Shown here piece after piece: positions 1 to 9,484 of a stretch of DNA of 64,000 bases. The DNA lies in contig GG745333.1 in assembly GCA_000151295.1 (NCBI GenBank), positions 1,214,379 through 1,278,378 of the forward strand. The letters are read 5' to 3'. The notes beneath the pieces were generated by a model. That model was not told the origin of the DNA. It saw only the letters and a list, made by a program, of their open reading frames with translations, and did not search any database. The position numbers and the translations under genes were made by a program. Every line of letters starts with the position of its first letter. The stretch's first letter is position 1. This stretch comes from Allomyces macrogynus ATCC 38327 (taxonomy: Eukaryota; Blastocladiomycota; Blastocladiomycetes; Blastocladiales; Blastocladiaceae).

Positions 1-400
1 ATGGTCACCCTGCCGTGGGCTGCCAGTCTGTGCGACTTCACCTCCACAACTTCCATTCCACCCTCGCCCACCGCGCGCCAACGCCTTTTCTGTCTCGCCA
101 ACCCCCACGCTCTCTCCACATACGTCGACTGTGACTGCCGCTGCCGCTGCTGCTGTCCTGCGCCTGTTGTTTACCTGTGCTCGTTCGCCGCGCCCCCCCG
201 ACGCTGCCTACGACGAAGACGACGACGCCGAGGACGTCGCCCGCCACCGCGCTCCTCCTTGAATTTGTTCCCGATCGACGCGCACTTCACCGTCGCCAAC
301 GACGACACGACGCGCGCCGAACCTGCCGCACCCGTCCCGTGTCGCTCCAACTCGACTCGCCGCCATACACACTCCCACGCACTCGAATTGACCGACAATC
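1..400. other. 5' flank of LCB2, no gene seen
   Basis: Pyrimidine-rich, GC-rich sequence with no ORF showing plausible protein composition. It probably holds the promoter and 5' UTR of the LCB2 gene that starts at 401. I see no convincing TATA box. Confidence 0.5.
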
Positions 401-2085
401 ATGAGCGAAGCTGAAAACCTCGAGCAGGCGCCGCTGTTCACGCTGATTACCACGTACCTCGGATACCTCATTCTGATTGTGTTTGGCCATGTGCGCGACT
501 TTTTCGGCAAGCGGTTCCGCACCAGCGAGTACTCGTACCTGCTCTCCTACAACGTACGTTCGTGTGTGTGGACGGCGGTGGACGGACGGCGCCGGATGAG
601 ATCGGTCGTGTCGATCTCGCTCACTTGGCAGTCCAAAATGCGCGTGTCTCCCACCTTCGGCCCCCCCGGCTAACGCTCAACCACCACCAATCCCAGGGGT
701 ACGCGCCGCTCGTCTCCGACTTTGAGTCCTTCTACTCGCGGCGTCTCTACAAGCGCATTCGCGACTGCTTCAACCGGCCCATCACCAACGTGCCCGGCCG
801 CCACATCACCGTGCTCGACCGGTACTCGACCGACGGCAACAAGACGTTCACGTTCACGGGCAAGACCAAGAAGTGCCTGAACCTGTCGTCCTACAACTAC
901 CTTGGATTCGCGCAGGCCGAGGGCCCCTGCGCCGATGCCGTGGAACGCGCCGTGCGGCAGTACGGGATCGCGCACGCATCGCCGCGCAACGAGGCGGGCA
1001 CCTGCGACCTGCACGTGCAGCTCGAGGCCCTGGTCGCCCGGTTTGTCGGTGCCGAGGACGCCATGTGCATTTCCATGGGGTTTGCGACCAACTCGACGAC
1101 ATTGCCGGCGCTCGTGGGTAAGGGCTGCCTGATCCTGTCGGATGAGTTGAACCACGCGTCGCTCGTGTTCGGCGCGCGGCTGTCGCAGGCAACGATTCGC
1201 GTCTTCAAGCACAACGACCCGGTCTCGCTCGAAGCGCAGCTGCGCGAAGCGATTGCGCAGGGCCAGCCGCGCACGCACCGGCCCTGGAAGAAGATTTTGG
1301 TCGTGGTCGAGGGACTCTACTCGATGGAAGGATCGATTGTGAACTTGCCCGCCATCGTCGCGCTCAAGGACCGGTACAAGTTTTACCTGTATGTTGACGA
1401 GGCGCACTCGATTGGTGCGCTCGGCAAGCAAGGCCGCGGCGTCTGCGACTACTACGGGATCGACCCGCGCAAGGTCGACGTGCTCATGGGCACCCTGACC
1501 AAGTCGTTTGGTGCGGCGGGTGGGTACTTGGCCGGATCGCGCGCGATGGTCGCGCACATGAAGCGCCGGTGCCATGCGCCGCTGTACGCGGAAACGATTC
1601 CGATTTGCGTGACGCAGCAGATCATCACGTCGTTGAAGATCATTATGGGCGAGGAACCCACGGCCGACCCGATGGATGGCGAGACCCGGATTGCTACTCT
1701 TTCGGCCAACTCGCGGTACTTTGCGCAGCAGTTGCGTAAGCGCGGGTTTATTGTTTATGGGAACGAGGACTCGCCCGTGATTCCGCTGCTCTTGTTTAAC
1801 CCGGCCAAGATCCCGGCGTTCTCGCGCGAGTGTCTGGCGCGTGGTGTTGCGGTCGTCGTGGTTGGTGCCCCGGCGACGCCCATCATTTCGTCGCGTGTCC
1901 GGTTCTGTCTGTCTGCTGCGCACAACAAGGCCGATCTCGACCATGCTCTGGCCGTTGTTGACGAGGTGGGCGACCGGCTGTTGCTCAAGGTCTCGCGCAC
2001 CGACCCGAACGACGTCAAGTGCGCGCCCTACGGGTCGCACGTGCCGCTCTTCCAGCAGAACCCGCACCTGCTCGCTTCGGCATAA
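401..2085 (+). CDS. LCB2: Serine palmitoyltransferase subunit 2 (LCB2)
   Basis: Catalytic PLP-dependent subunit of serine palmitoyltransferase, which condenses L-serine with palmitoyl-CoA in the first step of sphingolipid synthesis at the ER. Two exons, 401-553 and 697-2085, are joined in phase 0 across a GTACGT..CAG intron, giving 513 aa. Exon 1 carries the N-terminal hydrophobic segment (TLITTYLGYLILIVFGHV) that anchors the family in the ER. Exon 2 carries the alpha-oxoamine synthase fold: the SSYNYLGFA substrate region, the VDEAHSIGALG segment, and the PLP-lysine motif GTLTKSFGAAGGY with the Schiff-base Lys near residue 320. Length is close to fungal LCB2 (about 560 aa). Start chosen because it precedes the membrane segment and gives a phase-correct splice. 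The partner LCB1 is not in the window. Confidence 0.95.
554..696 (+). other. LCB2 intron (143 nt)
   Basis: The donor GTACGT follows codon 51 and the acceptor is TCCCAG. Removing it joins the membrane anchor exon to the catalytic exon in phase 0. It is longer than most introns in the window. Confidence 0.9.
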
Positions 2086-3747
2086 GTGTTACGCGGCGGT
2101 GGTGGTAAGGGTGGTGCCCGGGATTGTGTATTTTCTCTTTGAGCTGTTTTCTTGCCGTTGTTTGGACGGGGCCATGGCAGCGGTACAGGTCGACCCGGGC
2201 CTCTTGTGCCGCTGTTTGAATGCGGGAGGGGGCCGCGGGTATCTGTTGATTGCAGGCAGCGCATTTGTCGACCGGAGCGAGCGAGAGCGAGCGATCTTGG
2301 AGAGGAGAGGAGGGCGGCATTTCACATTCCATACACTTTGATTTCGGGGGCGCGATTTGGTTCTTGTTGGTTTGCGGACCAGATCAGATGGAGTGGAATG
2401 CACTCAAAGCTTTTGCGTTGGCATACGAGTCCAAGAACGACGTCTGACGGGGAAAGAGCGCCGAGGAGGAGAGGAGAAGGACTGATTGTAGCTAACTTGG
2501 TGTCTTGTCAGCAACAGAGGGCGCCTCCGTGACGTTCAAAGATTTGAGTCGGGGAGGTTTTGGAAGTGTTTCGTTGAACGAATGGCCGTTCCTGCACCTG
2601 TAACGATTGATTGGTGCGCCGTGCACTTGCGTGCCTGTTGAGAAACGCCATCGCGTCCCGCACCACCACGCAAGAATAAAGCGTGAATTCGGCCGTCAAC
2701 TGGTCCACGTTGGTTGAGTCCGCATTCGATGACTGAAAGAGCGCCCTCGTGGGTCTCAAATGGGGTTATGGTAAGGCCTGGGGTGAGCCGCACCGAGTAA
2801 GTGGCATTTGTGCTCATGCTCTTGGTGCCGTGAAGTCCGGCAAGGTGCAAGTTGGTGGTGCGATTGGTGTCGCAAGTTCTGAGCAAGGTGTTGGAGACTG
2901 ACGAGGCATGGGTTTACAGGGTTGAGGTTGCAGTCGCAATGCTGACGATCAGAATGGCTGATGTTGGTGAGGTCGGCCAGGCAAGCACAGCTGCTGCCGT
3001 GGCCATGATGAAAGTGTGGAGGAGACACGGCGAGAATGGGCAGAGAAAGAGTGAGAGTGTCCTTGCAAATCTGTGCTAATGCCTTTGTTGCTGATTGTTG
3101 GCGCAAAGCATGATGGGAGAGCAACATCCATCCACCCAACCGAGACGACCGTCCGCCACATTCCTCATGATCGGGCGCAAGTGCATCAGAAAGCGACAGA
3201 TGCGCGACACCATGGATTTACTCGCTGCAACTTCATCCTATCCGGTGAGCGACTTCGCTCTCAACCACTCTCGGAGACCGCTCCACCGTCACGCGCGCCG
3301 GCCCACGACGTGTGATGGCCGCGCTCGCCCAAGCAACCGCCGGCGCCGCCTCGGACGACATGGAAGCTGCTGCTGCCACGAAAAGCAGTGCCATCAACGC
3401 GAACGCAAGAACAGAGCCGTCACGGAGGCCGCAACCGAAGACGCCAAGACACCGGGCAAGACCCGACATTGGACCAGACGAGACCCGACACTGGGCGAGA
3501 CCTGACACTGGGCGAGACCTGACACTGGGCGAGACCTGACACTGGGCGAGACCCGACGCCGGCCGTGACGGTCAACAGCGTGTCGCAGGCGGTGTTCGAC
3601 GTATTTCTGATGCACGATTCAGAAAAAACGCCCGCACCCAAGTCACTGAGACCGCGCCGCTGTTCCTGTCATCGTCGCGTCTCGGACGCGCGCAGAGCGC
3701 ATTGTCGTGCGCGGAGCAGTCGCTGTCCCTTCTCCGACCGCGCGTAG
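2086..3747. other. Intergenic region with a 17-bp tandem repeat
   Basis: This 1.7-kb spacer lies between LCB2 and a secreted-protein gene. The first few hundred bases are probably LCB2 3' UTR. No ORF in it looks like protein. Its one clear structure is a short tandem repeat near its end, listed separately. Confidence 0.6.
3463..3562 (+). repeat. 17-bp tandem repeat, about 5 copies
   Basis: The unit is close to GAGACCTGACACTGGGC, repeated head to tail. The inner copies are near-identical, and the outer ones have single-base changes (GAGACCCGACATTGGAC at the left edge). It lies 290-390 bp upstream of the secreted-protein gene. It could be a neutral minisatellite, and no regulatory role is shown. 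Confidence 0.85.
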
Positions 3748-3753
3748 TATAAA
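3748..3753 (+). promoter_or_regulatory. TATA box of the secreted-protein gene
   Basis: TATAAA lies in GC-rich sequence 100 bp upstream of the ATG at 3853, an ordinary position for a fungal TATA promoter. It is one of very few TATAAA matches in this GC-rich window. Confidence 0.5.
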
Positions 3754-3852
3754 CCCGCGCCGCGCCCGCCGCTCTAACCCGGTATCCGCAGCTCGCTCGC
3801 TCACGCACCAACGCACACGCATCTCCTCCCTTCTCCGCTCTGACTCTCGATC

Positions 3853-5002
3853 ATGCTCAACTCGACTCGCTCTCGCGCTCGACTGCCCGCCATGACCCAC
3901 ACGCCCGCTCCCGCACCGCGCCGCCGCCCGCTTCTCGCGGCCTTTGCCGCGGCCGCCGTGCTCGTTGCGCTCGCGGCCCTTCTTATGGGTCCTGGTCGCG
4001 AGTCGGCTGTGATTGCGCGCCCGATTGCTGCTGTTGGCGACGACGCAGGTCTCGTCATGGCCTCGGCGCACCATCACGTCAAGCGCGACGACACACAGGT
4101 TCTCGCCGCGGCTCCCGCCGACGACGGAGACGTGGGTGGCCGTGCAGGACGGGACCGACCCGGGCGACGACACGGGCGACACTCTCGATGCCGCGGCGGC
4201 CGGCGACGACCAAGAGGTGCTCGACGACCAGGAACTCGACGACCAAGAAGCGGCCGGCGACGAACTCGCCGAGGTCGCTGACGACGACGCGTCGCTCGAC
4301 GCGCAGGGTGGCGGCCACGGCAAGGGCAAGTCAGGTCGTCGTCATGGCGGCAAGAAGTCGCATCGCAGCAAGGGCCGCAAGTCGCGGCACGTCAAGGGCA
4401 AGTCCGTGGCGCGCAAGCACAAGCTCATCAAGAAGAAGAAGGCGACTACCGTCACGGCCACGGTCACGCAGACGGTCGTGCCGACGCCGCCAGAAACCAG
4501 CGAGGTGCCCGCGCCGACGGAAACGAGTGAGATGCCGACGGAGGGTCCAACTGAAGGACCCACCGAGATCCCGACCGAGGCTCCCGCGCCGACGGACACA
4601 GAGGGGCCCGCGCCTACCGACACTGAGGCTCCCGCGCCTACCGACACTGAGGCTCCCGCGCCGACAGACTCTGAGGGTCCCACGCCGCCCGAGACGACCG
4701 AAACCGAGGCCCCGACGACTGAAATGCCGGCACCGACTGAAACGTCCGAGGCGCCGTCGACGACGACCGCCGCCATGACCAAGTTCAAGAAGGGCCTCAA
4801 GAAGCACGGCAAGAAGGGCAAACACAGCAAGAAGCACGGCAAGAAGAGCAACAAGAAGCACGGCAAGAAGCACGGCAAGAAGCATCGGCTGCACGCGCGC
4901 CAAAACGATGACAATGACGACAATGACGGTGGCGACGACGAGTCGACGCAGACGGGCAGCAGCGCGCCCGAGCCGACGCCTGCGCCGACGGCGGCCACGT
5001 AG
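3853..5002 (+). CDS. Secreted Pro/Thr-rich protein with Lys/His repeats
   Basis: Unrecognised family, about 340-350 aa after splicing. The N-terminus has a basic start, a hydrophobic core (LLAAFAAAAVLVALAALLM) and a later Lys-Arg pair (HVKRDD) resembling a Kex2 cleavage site, so secretion is likely. After it come an acidic stretch, a basic GKSGRRHGGKKSHRSKGRK block, a Pro-Thr-Glu region with repeats of the APTDTE type that should be heavily O-glycosylated, and a second basic block of KKHGKK repeats. The signal sequence is in a different frame from the rest. The likeliest explanation is a 100-nt intron 4132-4231 (donor GTGGGT, acceptor CAG); acceptor 4216 also restores frame. A wall or adhesion role is only a guess. 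The TAG at 5000 is followed by 14 more in-frame codons of similar composition. Confidence 0.6.
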
Positions 5003-5508
5003 GAGACTGCCAAGCCGACCGAGACGTTCCCGCTGTGGCTCGCGTGAAGGCCGCAGCTCTTGTCAGTCAGTCGGTCGGTCGCGCGGCAGGGTGGTGGAGG
5101 TGCCGCGCCGTTCTCTTCGTTTGTCCCCACTCACCCATTCTTGTTCTTCTCGCTGCTCCATTCTCGCGGCGTTACCCTCCTGTTCGTTTTGTGTCACTCC
5201 GGTTCCCGTCTGACGCGCTCATTTCCGTCCCGTTGCTGAACCCCATGGCTGTCGATGATACCCCTTCACCCTTTCTCTAGCATGAATTATGAAAACCATT
5301 GTTTTTCTTGAGCTGCTGGAGCCGCTCGATCACAACGTTCTGGAACAAGCTGCATTCACACCGTCAACGTGAAAGTATAAGCGAGCGCGGATTCAAACTC
5401 TCTCCACCTCTCCGTCTTTTCTCCATGTCAATTCGCACCGCGATGATCGTCGATGCTGCGGCGGCAGTATCGGCAATCGACGTCCAGCGGAGGTGATGTT
5501 GAAAACCG
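5003..5508. other. Intergenic spacer, convergent genes
   Basis: Probably the 3' UTRs of the secreted-protein gene (+) and the unknown gene on the - strand. No further gene is visible. Confidence 0.5.
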
Positions 5509-6622
5509 TTATGGCTCGACGCCTGCATCTTTCATGCCTCTCTGATACTTTGCAATCCATATTGCCTTCTCCACCTAAAAAAAATTGAGGAATCAGTGGA
5601 AGCAATGTAGGTTGTTGTTGCGTCGCGATTGATTTGCTACAACGTGATGGATGGCGCGCACTCACCTCCTCTTTCCTTGGAGCACCTTCTGTTGCAGCCA
5701 ATTCTCTCATGAACCGACAGAGACAAAACCAAGCAGGGGAACAATCAATTGACGTTACAAACCAACAAGCACGCATCCACGACACCAAACGCTGCGTGCG
5801 CCGCGCCATCCTGGAAGGGACCGACGACAACGAAAAAGACGCAGACGGCGTCTTCTCGGCCACAACTGGCGCCTCCACCACGACTCCGACCGCGTCAGAG
5901 GTGCCAAGCTCCTCGGCGGCGGGTGCAGCGGCGCACTCGGCAATCGACTTAATGATGGGCGCATCGACAATGGCAGCAAAAACTGGAAGCGGACAGTGCT
6001 TGGGCAACGGCAAAACAATGGCGCGCTTGCGGTCGCACCTGGATCTTGGCGGGCAGCTCGACGGGAGCCGTGACGGGTGCCCAGGTAAACCACTCTTCGG
6101 CATCAAGCAAGCCGCCCATGTCAATTGCCGCGTCGAGCAGGTCAAGCACGGGCAGCGGCGCCAGCGGCGCAGCGGACCAAACAAACTCGTATTTGGCGGG
6201 CAAGCGCGGTATGGACGGCATGGACGGCGGCGCGGCAGGTGCAGCGACTTGAGCAAGAGCAGACCCGCGGTCCATGCGGTAGGGATACTTGGGCGTTGAG
6301 CGAACCATGTCCGCGACGATACGGGCCACAATGGCGCGAATCGAGTCTTCCATGGGCGTGTGCACGTAGCTGGACATGGGCTTTGTTCCGTCAATAAAAC
6401 CTGCAAATAGACTGAGTTCCCAGTTTCACTCTGTTTTGGCAGCCGTTATTGGTTTCCGCATGCATGGTGGGGCGCTGGACTGACATGAGGGACCTCAACG
6501 CAGGAAAACTTGGGCAAGCAATTGAACTGCAACTTGCACAGCGACGAGCAGTTGGCTCTTGCACTCAACGGCCAGATAAATGTGCGACCTTTGTCCAACA
6601 GCAGAGGTTGGTACTTGATCAT
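5509..6622 (-). CDS. Hypothetical protein, multi-exon, model incomplete
   Basis: Unrecognised. The best-supported parts, 5' to 3', are as follows. One exon begins after a TTTGCAG acceptor (first base 6400) and encodes FIDGTKPMSSYVHTPMEDSI and onward, a helix-like stretch ending in a Leu/Asp-rich segment. A frame change follows between about 6045 and 5950 (unresolved intron or indel). The next part reads DAPIIKSIAECAAAPAAEEL and onward. A 91-nt GTGAGT..TTTTTTTAG intron occupies 5665-5575, and the last exon ends VEKAIWIAKYQRGMKDAGVEP at 5509. A candidate first exon starts at ATG 6622 (MIKYQPLLLDK) with a weak donor. The phase-correct last intron and natural composition argue for a real gene. 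No domain is assigned. Confidence 0.4.
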
Positions 6623-7084
6623 TGCTGTAGAGCAAGACTAATAGGTCACTAATCGCCAGAAGAGCGCGCGCAATAATGAAGAAAAAGCGCAGGGAGAGTA
6701 AAGCGAATGAAAAAATTCATAAAGAACGAGTTCCTAAAGGAATCATTGTTTGATTTCATGTTGCACCCAGACAAAGAGCAGTTCACAATGCGACTCTCAC
6801 AAATCACAAAGAAAAAATGTGGTCGGGACTATGAAAAGCTTGGGAGGCTTGCAACGCAAGGAGAACAGGAGACGTAGAATTGGAAGGGGGGGGGGGGGGG
6901 GGAGTTTGAAAGGCTTCGGGGAAAACCGGGAAGGATTGAAATGGTTGGAGCAATCACTCGACGTGCAAATATTACCTTGCGATTGTTGTAAGCGCGCAAA
7001 GGGCTGTGCTTGTGTAGCCGCCCAAGGAACCGTGCTTGGCTTGGAGAGCGTTACAGAGACGCGGCCGATTGAATATCAAATGTG
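6623..7084. other. Intergenic spacer with a 17-G run
   Basis: No gene recognised. It contains an uninterrupted run of 17 G at 6886-6902, a likely source of sequencing error and a possible G-quadruplex on the + strand. Confidence 0.6.
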
Positions 7085-8061
7085 CTACCACTGCGTCTGT
7101 GCCTGGTATGCTGACAGATCAGCAGAGTGGCAGCCGCCAGACAGGTCAAGGGACTGCGACTGGCTCTGCCAGGCCTGCAGCGCAAACACGTCCGTTGCAC
7201 TGTCTGGGCCCGAGCTGACGACCGGGTGGTGGTAATTGGCCTGCGCAAACGTATCGGCCGAGTAATCATGGGCTGGCGCGCCAGTCCACCAACTGTTGTC
7301 GTAGTGTGCCTGATCTGCAGTCGAGGTCAGCGGCGTGGCCGAAACGTGGGACTCCACGGCGGGCTGAGCCGAGTGGTAATCCACCGGTGCAATTGGAGTG
7401 CACTCTACTGGCGAAATGGGGTAGCACTCTGCAGTGGGTGGTGCGTGGTCGCCCGACCTGGAGAGCGACTGGCCCTGGTGCTGCGACTGAACGATCGTCA
7501 TGTCGCCACCGTTCGAAACGTGAATTGACTGATCTTGGTGCTGAGATTGCGCGTCCGTCAAACTTCCGTTGCCTGAAGCCTGGTTTTGTGACTGCGTCTG
7601 CGCAACCATCACATTCGTGCCGCCACCCGACACGTGGATCGACTGGTCCTGGTGCTGCGACTGCGACTGCGTGGCCGTCAAGTTGCCGCTACCTGGCGCG
7701 TGGACAGACTGGCCCTGCGACTGCGTCTGCGCGACCAGCACATTGCCACCACTCGACACGTGGATCGACTGGCCATCCTGTGCGATCAGCATATTGCCAC
7801 CATCAGAGACGTGGATCGTCTGGCCGGCTTGGTGCTGCGACTGCGCAACTGTCGCATTGTCACCGCCCGAAATGTATATCGACTGGTTATGGGTTTGCAT
7901 CTGGTTGACATCAACCTGGACGATGGTGGGAAAAGAAGGTGATCAGTCCTGTGTACGCCGTAGAAATACATCTCGCCAGCCAGAGCGAATTGCGGTAATC
8001 TCTCGGGTGGAGAGCAGAGGCAATCACTTACCGGCGTCGTGGGGAGAGGAGCGGAGGCCAT
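7085..8061 (-). CDS. Gln/Ser-rich protein with ~20-residue repeats
   Basis: Two exons: 8061-8032 (MASAPLPTTP) and 7915-7085, joined in phase 0 over a 116-nt GTAAGT..CCAG intron, giving 286 aa. The first half is about seven imperfect tandem repeats of the form QSIHVSGGGNVLVAQTQSQ, varying in length by a few residues. The second half is Ser/Pro/His/Trp-containing low-complexity sequence (ADQAHYDNSWWTGAPAHDY). There is no signal peptide or membrane segment. The regular alternation of hydrophobic beta-like blocks and QSQHQ linkers is unusual and could form a beta-solenoid or prion-like aggregate; that is inference. No family recognised. The clean intron and intact frame through the repeats support a real gene. 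Confidence 0.65.
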
Positions 8062-9484
8062 GGTCGAGAAATGGTGGAGACGCCTTGCAAACCGGATTGG
8101 AAGCACTGGAAACTGACCAACAAAAGTGGGGTGTGGGGGCCTTTTGTAGGACTGACGGAATGGGGCCTGGGACAGTTCAGGCGTGGCTATCGACGCTCCG
8201 AATTGCGTCAGTGAGATGCGTTGCAGACAGGGATGGGCACTCGCGAGGTCGATTTCCACATCATTGTTGGCATGACTGATCGATGATGCTTCTCTGGGTT
8301 GGTTGAAAACGTTGTTTCAAGGGCGCAGCAATCAATTGGGAGCTGCAGACATCTCTTTGACGAAGCGGAGAAGTGGAACATTCAGAGCGAAACGAATGAT
8401 GCGGTGCGGGCGGAGTGGGCAGAGTGAAGCAGCGAGTGGGCAGAGCGAAGCGGGCAAAGTGAAACGGAGGGGGCAAAGTGAAACGGAGAGGGCAAAGTGA
8501 AACGGAGGGGGCAAAGTGAAACGGAGCGGGCAGAGCGAAGCTGAGTGGGAAGTGCGAAGCGGAGTGGAACGGAGCTGGCAGAGTGAAACGGAGAGGGCAT
8601 AGGGTACATGGAAGTATCCGCATGTATATTTTGTTTTGCTGATCATGTCACAAATGAGGGGCGGTTCTGCCACGGCAGACGTGGCCAGTTGAAATCAACG
8701 CGCTGTGGGTTCCCTTGAAGCAGGCCTCGCTTGAAACCAAACTCAGGTGCACGGAGTGTAAAGCCTCTCTCCCATCTGTAGTTACATTCGTGGCAATGCA
8801 GCTGTGTCTGGAGGCGCACTGCTGCGAAAACAAGTCACAATTAACAGTGCAGCAAGCGAGCGGATATCCGTGCTCCATGAGCACGCCTTCATCATTAATG
8901 CCGTTGTGCAGTATCGCGGATCGCGGTTGGGCCTGCACTTACACACTTGTCCCATGCCCGCTTCAAGTTACGGCCACCATATGCTGGCGTCAAGGCGTCT
9001 CTTTTGAACTTTGCTCTTGCAAAGTTGGCGCCGACCTTGCATTGTGCGGTCAGTTGCCCTCCAAATCCTGAACTCATGAATGCGTGTTTGCGCAGAGGGC
9101 CCAAAGTTGAGAATGAAGTGCGTTGGGAGCAAAGGGGCGAAGAATGAGCATGGCCCATTGTATTTTCGAAAATACGGCGGCACTTTTGTTGCCATGAGAC
9201 GAGGAATGTTGGACCAGGTGGGGGAGAGGACGACAACAATCAATGAAAACTATGTCCGGCGATGCAAACATAATCTTGGAGCTCTTTTGCATGATGGGTT
9301 GAGCGAAAGTTGTGAACTGACGACAACGTCCTCGACCTTGCACTTCATTCGTGATCAGGGAGGAGCAACTGAATACTAACTGCATGGACCAAGCGTTGGC
9401 AAATTCAAAAACACCAAAGATGCATTTTGGTGGTTTACAACGCCATCAACGAGCAAAAAATTCAAGAAGTAAATGAGGCAAGCA
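8062..9484. other. Intergenic region with 18-bp minisatellite
   Basis: This 1.4-kb spacer is lower in GC than its flanks. It holds a minisatellite at about 8416-8602 and a perfect 16-bp palindrome at 9160-9175. ORFs of 90-118 codons exist on both strands, but none has recognisable content. Confidence 0.5.
8416..8602 (+). repeat. 18-bp minisatellite (GGGCAAAGTGAAACGGAG)
   Basis: About ten head-to-tail copies of an 18-bp unit. The inner four to five copies are near-perfect (GGGCAAAGTGAAACGGAG). Flanking copies drift (GGGCAGAGCGAAGC-type) with small length changes. Because 18 is a multiple of three, every frame is periodic, which produces spurious ORFs on both strands. No gene is supported here. 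Confidence 0.9.

Noticed and set aside
670..2067. A 465-codon ORF antisense to LCB2.
   Set aside because: It is a shadow of codon bias on the opposite strand, with Arg-rich unnatural composition.
4132..4147. A 16-nt GT..AG segment restoring frame in the secreted-protein gene, suggesting ultra-short introns.
   Set aside because: A 100-nt intron with the same GTGGGT donor (4132-4231) also restores frame. In GC-rich DNA a short GT..AG of the right length is easy to find by chance.
8261..8673. Leu/Pro/Phe-rich ORFs on the - strand (FHFAPSVSLCPLR-type).
   Set aside because: They are translations of the 18-bp minisatellite in each frame, not genes.
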